This document shows positions 1 through 6,343 of a DNA stretch of 15,111 nt, piece by piece; positions within the stretch are counted from its first letter, which is position 1, and each line of letters begins with the position of its first letter. The stretch covers positions 1 through 15,111 of the forward strand of contig JBIKSZ010000076.1 in NCBI GenBank assembly GCA_044348345.1, written 5' to 3'. A program made the position numbers and the translations under genes. The stretch is from Falsiroseomonas sp044348345. GTDB lineage: Bacteria > Pseudomonadota > Alphaproteobacteria > Acetobacterales > Acetobacteraceae. Under the pieces are notes generated by a model. That model was not told where the DNA came from, did not search any database, and saw only the letters and a program-made list of their open reading frames with translations.

Positions 1-468
1 CGGCTCGATCGCCGGCGCATAGCGCGTGAAGGTGTCCACGATCGTCAGCACGCGGATCTTCCGCCCCGTCGCCAACTGGTCGTGCACGAAGTCCATCGCC
101 CACGTCTCGTTGGCCCGCTGCGGCGGGCGCCGATCATCGCGCAGCTTTGCCTTGACCCGCCGTTTCGGCACCTTGTTGCGCAGTTGCAGGCCAAGGTCAC
201 GGTACAGGCGGTAGATCCGCTTCGCATTCACAGCCCAACCCTCAGGCCGCAACAGAACGTGGATCCGGCGGTAGCCGTACCGCACGCGTGTCGTGGCAAT
301 CTCCTTGATCCGACCAATCAGTGCAGCCTGCGAGCGACGCTTGCCACAGGAGTGGTATGTCGAGGGCTCCATCCGGATCACCGCGCAGGCCCGACGGATC
401 GAGACCTTCCACGCACTCCGGACATCATCAACCAACTGGCGTCGCCGCGCAGGCTTCAGAGCTTTTTT
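1..468 (-). CDS. IS3-family transposase OrfB (integrase domain), partial, made by -1 frameshift
   Basis: OrfB is the catalytic part of the transposase and cuts and joins DNA with a DDE triad. The minus-strand frame entered by -1 slippage at 468-462 reads ALKPARRRQLVDDVR, then an HTH_21 region (RYGYRRIHVLLRPEGW, NAKRIYRLYRDLGLQLRNK). It continues with NETWAMDFVHDQL and IRVLTIVDTFTRYAPAIEP at the window edge. The Asp in WAMDFV (codon 93-91) is the first residue of the DDE triad. The other two acidic residues lie beyond position 1. There is no obvious start codon of its own, as expected for a product made as an OrfAB fusion. Since OrfA upstream is broken, normal OrfAB production looks impaired. 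No damage is visible within the part of OrfB that is present. Confidence 0.85.
462..468 (-). promoter_or_regulatory. Programmed -1 frameshift heptamer A-AAA-AAG between OrfA and OrfB
   Basis: On the minus strand, GCA AAA AAG CTC TGA ends the OrfA reading frame (stop at 458-456). A slip of one base back on AAAAAAG enters the OrfB frame. A-AAA-AAG is a classic -1 slippage sequence in IS3-family elements. The frames on either side agree exactly with a -1 shift. Confidence 0.75.
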
Positions 469-537
469 GCCAGAACGTCCTGCAGCATCGCCCGATCCAG
501 CGAGAGGTCCGCCACAAGCTTCCTCAGCTTGCCGGTC

Positions 538-552
538 GGAGGCAGTGCCTCC
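538..552. repeat. Perfect 7+1+7 palindrome inside OrfA
   Basis: On the plus strand the sequence is GGAGGCA-G-TGCCTCC, two perfect 7-base arms with a one-base centre. It sits exactly where OrfA loses its frame and accounts for most of the roughly 17 extra bases in that interval. Confidence 0.7.
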
Positions 553-839
553 AACCCTCCTCAAGCTGCTTCAGCCGCCGCATCTCCGACGGCATCAGCC
601 CACCGTACTTCTTGCGCCAGTTGTAGAACGTCGCCTCCGAGATGCCCGCTTTGCGGCAGACCTCCCCAATCGCCGTCCCCTCCTCCGCCTGGCGCAGCAC
701 GAATGCGATCTGCGCATCCGTGAACTTCGACTTCTTCATCCTCTTCCCTCCGTCTCCAGGCCCAACTCTAAACTGGAATTTTCCAGCTCAGCGCGGTCCA
801 AAAAACGGGAGGCAGGTCAGCACTTTGGGGGCAAGGTCA

Positions 840-884
840 GGGCTGGCCAGTTCGGTGTCTGAGTAGGCGGCCCGCCGCCTTTAT
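840..884. other. Short non-coding stretch between the IS end and the operator
   Basis: No gene is seen. A small GC inverted repeat, GGCGG (866-870) and CCGCC (875-879), is followed by TTTAT. It could be a weak hairpin, but the stem is too short to call a terminator. The insertion sequence has landed within about 120 bases of the amidase start, so native upstream promoter sequence may have been lost. Confidence 0.3.
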
Positions 885-906
885 CTTGCATACAAGTTGC
901 GTGCAA
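885..906. promoter_or_regulatory. Tandem palindromes upstream of the amidase gene, candidate GntR operator
   Basis: CTTGCATACAAG (885-896, arms CTTG/CAAG) is followed directly by TTGCGTGCAA (897-906, arms TTGC/GCAA). TTG-N4-CAA type palindromes are typical sites for FadR/FCD-type GntR repressors (family knowledge), and a GntR gene lies at the end of this unit. A weak promoter can be drawn through the second palindrome: TTGCGT at 897-902, 17 bases, then TAGCCT at 920-925. That would start RNA about 20 bases before the ATG at 954, so a bound repressor would cover the -35 element. The palindromes are directly seen; their role is inferred. Confidence 0.45.
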
Positions 907-953
907 AGTCAGCGCCGTCTAGCCTGGGCACAACGTTCGGGGATTTGACGAAC

Positions 954-1643
954 ATGAAGCCCTGGGATGGCATCATCCCCGAGGAGGAACAGCGGGCCTA
1001 CACCGCGTCCGGTTTCGGGCGCCGCTCCGGCCTTGGTGAAAGGCCGGCCCTGCTGATCATCGACGTGCAGTATCGCACCACCGGGACGCGTCCCATGCCC
1101 TTCTGGGATGCGATCAAGGAGTTCCCGACCTCCTGCGGAGACGTGGCGTGGCAGGCGATCCCCAATATTCAGCGCGTGCTGGAGTTGTTCCGCGCACGGG
1201 GCTGGCCGGTGCTCTACCCGCATGTTTCGCCCAAGGAGAGCTTCGACCAGGGGCGGCTGGCCGACAAGGTGCCGGCGCTGATGACGGTGGCCCGCCAGGG
1301 CTATGACTTCGTGACGGAGATCAAGCCGCGGGACCATGACGTGCTGCTGCCGAAGAAGCATCCCAGCGCCTTCTTCGGCACGCCGCTGGCCAGCTACCTG
1401 ATCGACCTGAAGGCCGACACGCTGGTGGTTACCGGCTGCACCACGAGCGGCTGTGTGAGAGGGTCCGTGGTGGATGGCTTCGCCTACAACTTCAAGATGC
1501 TGGTGCCGAGCGACGCCGTCTATGACCGCAGCCATGTCTCGCACGCGGTCAACCTGTTCGACATGGCGTCGAAATACGCGGATGTGATGACCACCACGGA
1601 ATGCCTGGATGCGCTGGGGCGCATCGGGCAGCCCCGAGGCTGA
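954..1643 (+). CDS. Isochorismatase-family cysteine amidohydrolase (N-carbamoylsarcosine amidase type)
   Basis: A 229-residue cytosolic hydrolase. Members of this subgroup cleave linear amides or N-carbamoyl groups and release ammonia; examples are N-carbamoylsarcosine amidase and maleamate amidase. The catalytic triad can be placed at D37 (ALLIIDVQ), K134 (PKKHPSAFFGT) and nucleophile C167 (TGCTTSGCVRGS). The motif CTTSGCVR and the tail VSHAVNLFDMASKYADV are the strongest marks of the N-carbamoylsarcosine amidase/NicF-type subgroup. The ATG at 954 was chosen; an in-frame TTG at 897 would begin inside the palindromic operator region and add 19 residues unlike the family. It is followed after 10 bases by the cyclic amidohydrolase gene, so the two are probably one operon. 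A ring-opening enzyme next to this amidase suggests stepwise ureide or imide breakdown. The exact substrate is unknown. Confidence 0.85.
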   Translation: MKPWDGIIPEEEQRAYTASGFGRRSGLGERPALLIIDVQYRTTGTRPMPFWDAIKEFPTSCGDVAWQAIPNIQRVLELFRARGWPVLYPHVSPKESFDQGRLADKVPALMTVARQGYDFVTEIKPRDHDVLLPKKHPSAFFGTPLASYLIDLKADTLVVTGCTTSGCVRGSVVDGFAYNFKMLVPSDAVYDRSHVSHAVNLFDMASKYADVMTTTECLDALGRIGQPRG

Positions 1644-1653
1644 GGCGGTGCCC

Positions 1654-3054
1654 ATGGACGTCTTCGACCTGGTGCTGCGCGGTGGGCAGGTGGTGCTGCC
1701 CGGACAGGGCGTGACGCGCTGCGACATCGCCGTGCGGAATGGCAGGATCGCCGCCTTGCTCGCCGAGGGAACAAGCGCCCCGGCGGCGGAGGAGGTGTCG
1801 CTCGGCGGCCTCACCGTCATGCCGGGCGCGATCGATGTGCATCTGCATCTCGGCCACGGGGCCGACATCAGCCGCCCGCGCGTGCCTGGCGATGCGGCGC
1901 AGGAAAGCGCGGGCGCGGCCGCGGGCGGCATCACCTGCTTCATCCCCTACCTGATGGCGACCGACCCGTTCGAGCATGTGCTGCCGGATGTGATCGCCGT
2001 GACCGAGGCGGGGTCGCGCGTGGATTTCGGCTACCACTGCATCATCTCGACCGAGGAGCAGCTGGCCGGCGTGCCGGACTATGTCCGCGACTGGGGTGCG
2101 CCGACCTTCAAGATCTTCATGAACAACAGGGGCGGGGAGGGGAAGCGGCTCGGCCTGCCCGATATCGATGACGGCTTTCTGCTCCGCCTGTGCGAGTCTG
2201 CGGCCGCGCATGGCGGCATGGTCTGCCCGCATCCCGAATCCATCGAGATGGCCTGGGTGCTGCGCCAGCGCGTCATGCAGGCCGACCCCGAAGGGAAAGG
2301 CGGCCTGGTCAGCTGGAACGCAACCCGGCCGCCCTTCGTGGAAGCCGATGCCGTGCAGCGCGCGGCCTTTGTCGCGAAGACCGCGGGCGCGCCGTTGTAC
2401 GTGGTGCACACCTCCTCGGCCGAGGCGTTGCAGGCCGCGCTGCGTCAGCGCGCCGCCGGCGCGCGCGTGTTCATCGAGACCTGCCCCCACTACCTGACGC
2501 ATGACGAGACCTGGGAAGGCGGCGATGTGGGCAAGATCAACCCGCCGCTCCGAAGCCCCGCGGACCGGGAGGCGCTGTGGCGCGCCGTGCTGGCCGGAGA
2601 GGTCGACACGATCGCCACCGACCACGTCCATCGCACCCTGACTGCGAAGTCCGGCGGGATCTGGGCGGCCTCGCCCGGCTGTCCGGGGATGGAAACGCTG
2701 CTGCCCATCCTGCTCAGCGAAGGGCGGGCGAAGCGGGGCCTCAGCCTGGAACGCATCGCGGAACTCATCGCCTCCAACCCCGCGCGCTGCATGGGCCTTG
2801 GGCACGCGAAGGGCAGTATCGCGATCGGGATGGATGCCGATTTCGCGGTGGTGGACCCCGACGCGCGCTGGACGCTGCAGCGCGACGCCGTGCTGTCCTC
2901 GGCGGGCTATTCGATCTACGAAGGCTGGCCGCTGACGGGCCGCGTGGTGCACACCCTGGTGCGCGGTCGCTTCATCCTCCGCGACGGCGCGTTGCAGGAA
3001 GCGGGGATCGGCACCGGGCGCTATGTGAGGCGCCGGCTCGACCAGGCGGGGTGA
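1654..3054 (+). CDS. Cyclic amidohydrolase, hydantoinase/dihydropyrimidinase/allantoinase type
   Basis: A 466-residue metal-dependent enzyme expected to open a cyclic amide, imide or ureide ring by hydrolysis in the cytosol. The complete binuclear metal set of the family is visible: H63 and H65 (PGAIDVHLHL), K153 (TFKIFMN, the lysine that is carboxylated), H193 (CPHPES), H252 (YVVHTSSAEA) and D323 (IATDHVH). The loop GKINPPLRS near 293-301 is the substrate loop shared with dihydropyrimidinase and dihydroorotase, and a C-terminal beta-sandwich stretch (GMDADFAVVDPD) is present. Length is normal. The ATG at 1654 was chosen, with a purine-rich GAGGCGG upstream; a GTG at 1648 is possible. The family member cannot be fixed: allantoinase, hydantoinase and dihydropyrimidinase all remain possible. 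The neighbouring amidase and GntR gene support a role in ureide or imide catabolism. Confidence 0.85.
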   Translation: MDVFDLVLRGGQVVLPGQGVTRCDIAVRNGRIAALLAEGTSAPAAEEVSLGGLTVMPGAIDVHLHLGHGADISRPRVPGDAAQESAGAAAGGITCFIPYLMATDPFEHVLPDVIAVTEAGSRVDFGYHCIISTEEQLAGVPDYVRDWGAPTFKIFMNNRGGEGKRLGLPDIDDGFLLRLCESAAAHGGMVCPHPESIEMAWVLRQRVMQADPEGKGGLVSWNATRPPFVEADAVQRAAFVAKTAGAPLYVVHTSSAEALQAALRQRAAGARVFIETCPHYLTHDETWEGGDVGKINPPLRSPADREALWRAVLAGEVDTIATDHVHRTLTAKSGGIWAASPGCPGMETLLPILLSEGRAKRGLSLERIAELIASNPARCMGLGHAKGSIAIGMDADFAVVDPDARWTLQRDAVLSSAGYSIYEGWPLTGRVVHTLVRGRFILRDGALQEAGIGTGRYVRRRLDQAG

Positions 3055-3123
3055 CGGTGCGGCCGGGCTGGGATACAGCGTCGCCCCATGCCTGGACCCG
3101 GCCCGCGCGGCCATGGCTCATCG

Positions 3124-3810
3124 ATGAGCCGCCGCACTAAGCCTGTCACCCTGAACCTGCGCGAGAAGGCCCGTGCCGCCATCCGGCAGGGTATCCTCGA
3201 CCTGCGCTATCCCGCTGGCAGCCTACTGTCCGAGAACCAGTTGGCGGAGGAACTGGGCATCAGCCGCACCCCGATCCGAGAGGCGCTGCGGGAGCTTGCC
3301 GCCGGCGGCCTAGTGCGGATCCTGCCGCAGCGCGGCATCGTGGTGTCCGAGCCGACGGTGCAGGACATCGTCGAAGTCTACCAACTGCGCGAACAGCTGG
3401 AATGCTTCGCCGCCGGTCTCGTGGCCGGCTGGCTGACGCCCGCGGATGCCGAGGGTTTCCAGGCCGATCACGAGGAAGCGCTGGCCCACATGAAGGCGGG
3501 CCGGGAACGCAAGGCCTATGACGCCTCGGTGCGGCTGCACAGCCGCATCGTGGATCTGGCGCGGAACCAGCGGCTGAAGCAGTTCATCGGCGAGTTGGGC
3601 GACCAAGTTCACCGCTTCGGGCTGCTGACGCTGCGGCATGGCCGTGCCGGCTCCGCCCTTGCCGAGCATGGCGAGATCATCGCCGCCCTGGTCCGCAAGG
3701 ACAGCGAGGCGGCGGAGGCCCTGATGCGGGCGCATCTACGGGCTGACCGGGACATTGCGCTGCGCGCCACGCTGCCGACCGGTTTCAGCCCGGCGGACCT
3801 GCCGGGCTGA
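3124..3810 (+). CDS. GntR-family transcriptional regulator, FadR/FCD subfamily
   Basis: A 228-residue DNA-binding regulator. The N-terminal winged helix is clear: REKARAAIRQGILDLRYPAG, then LLSENQLAEELGISRTPIRE ALRELAAGGLVRILPQRGIVV. The C-terminal part is an all-helical FCD ligand domain with the usual LHSRIVDLARNQRLKQFI, EHGEIIAAL and MRAHL stretches, whose His residues normally bind a metal that senses a carboxylate ligand. The ATG at 3124 gives the normal family length. An ATG at 3088 would add 12 Gly/Pro-rich residues and neither has a good ribosome site. It lies 69 bases after the cyclic amidohydrolase and may be cotranscribed. It is the only regulator in the window, so it is the natural candidate to bind the palindromes at 885-906 and perhaps 5402-5422. 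The ligand is unknown. Confidence 0.88.
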   Translation: MSRRTKPVTLNLREKARAAIRQGILDLRYPAGSLLSENQLAEELGISRTPIREALRELAAGGLVRILPQRGIVVSEPTVQDIVEVYQLREQLECFAAGLVAGWLTPADAEGFQADHEEALAHMKAGRERKAYDASVRLHSRIVDLARNQRLKQFIGELGDQVHRFGLLTLRHGRAGSALAEHGEIIAALVRKDSEAAEALMRAHLRADRDIALRATLPTGFSPADLPG

Positions 3811-3811
3811 A
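3784..3811. terminator. Long hairpin between convergent genes, candidate bidirectional terminator
   Basis: TTCAGCCCGGC (3784-3794), loop GGACCT, GCCGGGCTGAA (3801-3811): an 11-bp perfect stem that includes the GntR stop codon. It lies just before the convergent end of the acyl-CoA synthetase gene at 3824. There is no T-run on either strand, so it is not a textbook intrinsic terminator. It could still stop or protect both convergent transcripts. Confidence 0.5.
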
Positions 3812-3823
3812 CGGCGCCCGCCG

Positions 3824-5371
3824 CTACCCGCGCGCTTCCGCGGCCAGGCTCGCGCGCAGTTCGCGGCGCAGCACCTTGCCCATGCTGTTGCGGGGCAGCG
3901 CCGCGACGAAGCGGATCTCCTTCGGGACCTTGTAGCGCGACAGCCGGTCGCGGCAGAGCGCGCCCAGTTCCTCTGCCGCCACCTGCATGCCCGGACGCAG
4001 CACGACGAAGGCGGTGACCGCTTCCCCCCAATAGGGGTGGGGGGCGCCGGTCACGCCGCATTCCGCGACCGCGGGATGGCCCAGCAGCACTTCCTCCACC
4101 TCCCGCGGGTAGATGTTCTCGCCGCCGGAGATCACCATGTCGTTCTTGCGGTCTACCAGATAGACGTAGCCTTCCTCGTCCTGGCGGGCGATGTCGCCGG
4201 TGACGAACCAGTCGCCGCGCCGCCCGGCCGCCGTCGCCTCCGGCATGTTGAGGTAGCCGGAGAACTGGTAGGGCGAGCACACCCACAGCTCCCCGGCTTC
4301 GCCACGCGGCACCTCGTTGCCGGCCTCGTCGCAGACGCGGACCTGGGTGGCCGGATAGGGCAGGCCGACACAGGCGATCTTCCGCAACTGGTCCTGTGGG
4401 CCGAGCGATGTCGCGATCGAGGTCTCGGTCGTGCCGTAGCGTTCGTAGAGCACGCCCTCGCCGAAATAGCCGACGATGCGTTCCTTCAGCGCCTGCGGCA
4501 GCGGGGCTGTGCCAGAGATCGCGGCCTTCATCGAGCGCATGTCCCATTGCGCGCGCTTCGAGTCCGGCAGGGCGAACAGCGCCGCGAAATGCGCCGGCAC
4601 GATATAGGCGCTGGTCGCCTGGTTACTGGCGATGGTGCCCATAAGGGATTCGACGTCGAACCGCGGCAGGATCTCAACCTGGCCGCCGAACCAGATCGGG
4701 GTGATGGCCATCAGGAAGCCAGCGCCGTGGAACATCGGGGTGGTCGCGACCGCGCGGTCCCTGTTGGTGTAGCAGCCATGTTCCGCCGCCATGGCGAAGG
4801 CGGACAGCACACGGCCGCGATGCGACAGCAGCACGCCCTTGGGCCGCCCCGTCGCGCCAGATGTGTAGGGGACGGAGAAGATGTCTTCCTCCGACACATC
4901 GACGGGGCAGGGGCCCGATGCGGCATGCGCCAGCAGAGCCTCGTAGGCGGGGCCGATGACGACGAAGCGCTCGACCGAGGGCGGGGCGGCGGCGCGCGCC
5001 GCTTCCTCCAGCGCGGCGGAGACGAACATCACGCGCGCGCCGCTGTCCTCACAGATGAAGCGGATCTCGGGCGGTGCGGCGGCCGGCCCGATGGTGGCGG
5101 CGGCCACGCCGGCTTCGGCCATGCCGCAGACGATCTCGATGTATTCGAGGCAGTTGGCCGAGAGGACCGCGGCGCGTTCCCCGTGGCGCAGGCCAAGCCC
5201 GACATGGACGAGGTTCGCCACGCGCCCGATGCGATCCACCAGCCTCGCATAGGTCAGTTCGCGGCCGCTTTCGCGGATCGCGACCTTGTCCGGCGTTCGG
5301 CCCGCCGAGGCGCGGACGCCATCGGAGATCAGCATGTGGCGGGCGGCGCCGCGGCGGGTGACGTGCTGCAT
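3824..5371 (-). CDS. AMP-dependent acyl-CoA synthetase/ligase (ANL superfamily)
   Basis: A 515-residue enzyme that activates a carboxylic acid with ATP to an acyl-AMP and then to a CoA thioester. The core motifs are in order: A3 YTSGATGRPKGVLLSH at about 169-184, A5 YGTTET at 312-317, A7 TGDIARQDEEGYVYLVDRKND at 391-411, GGENIYPREVEEVL at 416-429, and A10 PRNSMGKVLRREL with catalytic K499. All key residues are present and the length is normal. The ATG at 5371 was chosen. A TTG at 5407 would begin inside the divergent palindrome, and an ATG at 5335 is also possible; none has a good ribosome site. It is transcribed against its neighbours, sharing a promoter region with the cupin gene. The acid substrate cannot be told; a carboxylate product of the surrounding hydrolases is a reasonable guess. 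Confidence 0.88.
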   Translation of the reverse strand: MQHVTRRGAARHMLISDGVRASAGRTPDKVAIRESGRELTYARLVDRIGRVANLVHVGLGLRHGERAAVLSANCLEYIEIVCGMAEAGVAAATIGPAAAPPEIRFICEDSGARVMFVSAALEEAARAAAPPSVERFVVIGPAYEALLAHAASGPCPVDVSEEDIFSVPYTSGATGRPKGVLLSHRGRVLSAFAMAAEHGCYTNRDRAVATTPMFHGAGFLMAITPIWFGGQVEILPRFDVESLMGTIASNQATSAYIVPAHFAALFALPDSKRAQWDMRSMKAAISGTAPLPQALKERIVGYFGEGVLYERYGTTETSIATSLGPQDQLRKIACVGLPYPATQVRVCDEAGNEVPRGEAGELWVCSPYQFSGYLNMPEATAAGRRGDWFVTGDIARQDEEGYVYLVDRKNDMVISGGENIYPREVEEVLLGHPAVAECGVTGAPHPYWGEAVTAFVVLRPGMQVAAEELGALCRDRLSRYKVPKEIRFVAALPRNSMGKVLRRELRASLAAEARG

Positions 5372-5401
5372 GCCGTCAGGATCAGATGGCGCCCGATCGG
5401 G

Positions 5402-5422
5402 TGTCAATCTGCCGGCTTGACA
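5402..5422. promoter_or_regulatory. Divergent-region inverted repeat TGTCAA-N9-TTGACA
   Basis: The 80-bp gap between the ligase start (5371) and the cupin start (5452) holds a perfect inverted repeat: TGTCAA at 5402-5407 and TTGACA at 5417-5422, with nine bases between. Each arm is a perfect sigma-70 -35 hexamer pointing outward, one towards each gene. At 17-base spacing the matching -10 positions (TGATCC leftward at 5384-5379, CGCGAT rightward at 5440-5445) are poor. It may therefore be an operator rather than a pair of promoters, or it may serve as both. Confidence 0.45.
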
Positions 5423-5451
5423 GCGGCGGTGCGGTGGAGCGCGATACCGTC

Positions 5452-6291
5452 ATGGCAAGGCCGCACATCGAATGGATCCAGGCCCAGGCGCTGTCCTGGC
5501 AGTCCGACATTTTGCCCGCGCGGGACGGGGCGGAGGCCAAGATCCTTTCGCGCGATGAGGAAAGCGGCGCGCTGAGCTGCATCCTGCGCTACCCGGCGGG
5601 GTATCGTCGCAGTTGCGAATGGCTCTCGGCCGACGAGGAGTTCTGGGTACTGGACGGCGCCGTCGAGGTGGATGGCCTTGCCTATGGCGAGCATTGCTAC
5701 GCTCATCTGCCGCGCGGGATGCCGCGCAGCGGCTTCGCCGCGCCGGATGGCGCGGTGGTGCTGACCTTCTTCTCGACTCTTCCGGTCGCGACGCTAGGCG
5801 GCGTTGGGCGGGACTTCGACGAGCGCCGCTTGGTGCGGCGCATCGATGCCGCGGACAATGTCTGGGATGGCGACTTCGAGGCGATGGGGCTCGAATCCAT
5901 GCGCAGCACCGCGCGCATGCGGACCCTTCGCCAGGACCCCGATAGCGGCGAGATCACCTATCTGACCGCGACCATCCCCTTCCGGCTGGGCCAGCGCAGC
6001 GAACGGCATCCGGTGGTGCAGGAGTTCTTCCTGCTGTCCGGCGAGCTGGCGGGCGATCGCGGGACGATGCAGGCGGGTGCCTATTGCTGGCGTCCACCGA
6101 TGGTCAAGCACGCGCCCTATGGGTCCTGGACAGGTACGCTGCTGCTGTTCCGTTCCGTCGGCGGCCCGCAGACCACCCTTTGGGAGGATCCCGACATGCC
6201 CTTCGCCTGGAAGCCGCCGCACGCCCCCGTGCTGCCCGCGGATCTCGCGCTGCTGATGATCAGCCCATGGCCGCGGCCTGCGCGCTACTGA
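5452..6291 (+). CDS. Double-cupin-fold protein of unknown function
   Basis: A 279-residue protein with two cupin-like halves. The first (about 40-130) reads EWLSADEEFWVLDGAVEVDG, then HLPRGMPRSG. The second (about 190-265) reads ERHPVVQEFFLLSGEL, then WRPPMVKHAPYGS. The fold pattern E-[EF]-[FW]-x-L-x-G and the glycine turns resemble ChrR-like or DUF4437-type cupins. Most metal-binding histidines are missing: motif 1 of the first half has Cys-Glu where His-x-His is expected, and only the second half keeps two His (ERH and VKH). It may be a non-catalytic binder, or an isomerase or lyase with an unusual site. The ATG at 5452 was chosen; an ATG at 5386 would overlap the divergent palindrome and begin with unconserved residues. 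It ends 87 bases before the transporter operon and may share its regulation. The function is not recognised. Confidence 0.6.
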   Translation: MARPHIEWIQAQALSWQSDILPARDGAEAKILSRDEESGALSCILRYPAGYRRSCEWLSADEEFWVLDGAVEVDGLAYGEHCYAHLPRGMPRSGFAAPDGAVVLTFFSTLPVATLGGVGRDFDERRLVRRIDAADNVWDGDFEAMGLESMRSTARMRTLRQDPDSGEITYLTATIPFRLGQRSERHPVVQEFFLLSGELAGDRGTMQAGAYCWRPPMVKHAPYGSWTGTLLLFRSVGGPQTTLWEDPDMPFAWKPPHAPVLPADLALLMISPWPRPARY

Positions 6292-6308
6292 CGCTGTGGC
6301 TTGTCGTG

Positions 6309-6338
6309 TTGACTGGGATGCAAGCTGAACACTAGACT
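6309..6338 (+). promoter_or_regulatory. Candidate sigma-70 promoter of the transporter operon
   Basis: TTGACT at 6309-6314 and TAGACT at 6333-6338 are 18 bases apart, giving 5/6 and 4/6 matches to the -35 and -10 consensus. RNA would start near 6345, about 34 bases before the ATG. It lies in the only gap before the eight-gene operon. Confidence 0.4.
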
Positions 6339-6343
6339 TTCAC

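Larger units (their letters stand above)
456..739 (-). pseudogene. IS3-family transposase OrfA, frame-disrupted
   Basis: OrfA is the DNA-binding subunit of IS3-type transposase. The first 61 residues (ATG at 739-737) are intact: a typical start MKKSKFTDAQIAFVLRQAEE, an HTH ending in ISEATFYNWRKKYGG, and the start of the leucine-zipper region with MRRLKQLEE. The frame then runs into unrelated residues and stops at 526-524. The expected continuation KLRKLVADLSLDRAMLQDVL is still there from 530 down, but in another frame, and ends at a TGA at 458-456. Twenty-six bases separate the two parts, where about nine are usual. The extra bases include the palindrome GGAGGCA-C-TGCCTCC (538-552). The full transposase is therefore probably not made. 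A sequencing error is an alternative, but a net gain of about 17 bases containing a palindrome makes that less likely. Confidence 0.75.
1..839 (-). mobile_element. IS3-family (IS407-like) insertion sequence, 5' part, cut by the left window edge
   Basis: The minus strand carries an OrfA with a helix-turn-helix, an A-AAA-AAG slippage heptamer and an OrfB with HTH_21 and the start of an rve/DDE integrase domain. This is the standard two-frame IS3 transposase layout, and the OrfA sequence style is that of the IS407 subgroup (family knowledge). The terminal repeat just upstream of OrfA should start with TG. Two candidates are seen on the minus strand: TGACCTGCC starting at 819 and TGACCTTGC starting at 839, exactly 20 bp apart. 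The outer boundary is therefore uncertain between 819 and 839. The other end lies outside the window, so terminal repeats and target duplication cannot be compared. The element is transcribed leftward, away from the catabolic cluster. Confidence 0.85.

Noticed and set aside
82..862. Plus-strand open frames across the insertion sequence
   Set aside because: They are Pro/Arg/Ser-rich antisense frames of the transposase genes with no family signature.
866..884. GGCGG/CCGCC repeat followed by TTTAT as an intrinsic terminator
   Set aside because: A five-base stem and a short mixed T tract are too weak to support the call.
1549..3114. A 521-codon open frame on the minus strand opposite the cyclic amidohydrolase
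   Set aside because: It is antisense to a gene with a complete catalytic set, has no recognisable domain and has the Arg/Ala/Gly/His-rich make-up typical of reverse frames in GC-rich genes.
3088..3123. Upstream ATG extension of GntR
   Set aside because: The 12 extra Gly/Pro residues do not belong to the GntR fold and no better ribosome site is present; the ATG at 3124 gives the usual length.
3755..5575. A 606-codon plus-strand open frame across the acyl-CoA synthetase
   Set aside because: The minus-strand synthetase has all ANL motifs in order. The plus frame shows no domain and would overlap both GntR and the cupin gene.
6306..6332. GTGTT and AACAC inverted repeat around the transporter promoter
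   Set aside because: Five-base arms 17 bases apart are expected by chance in a region of this size; the promoter reading is simpler.
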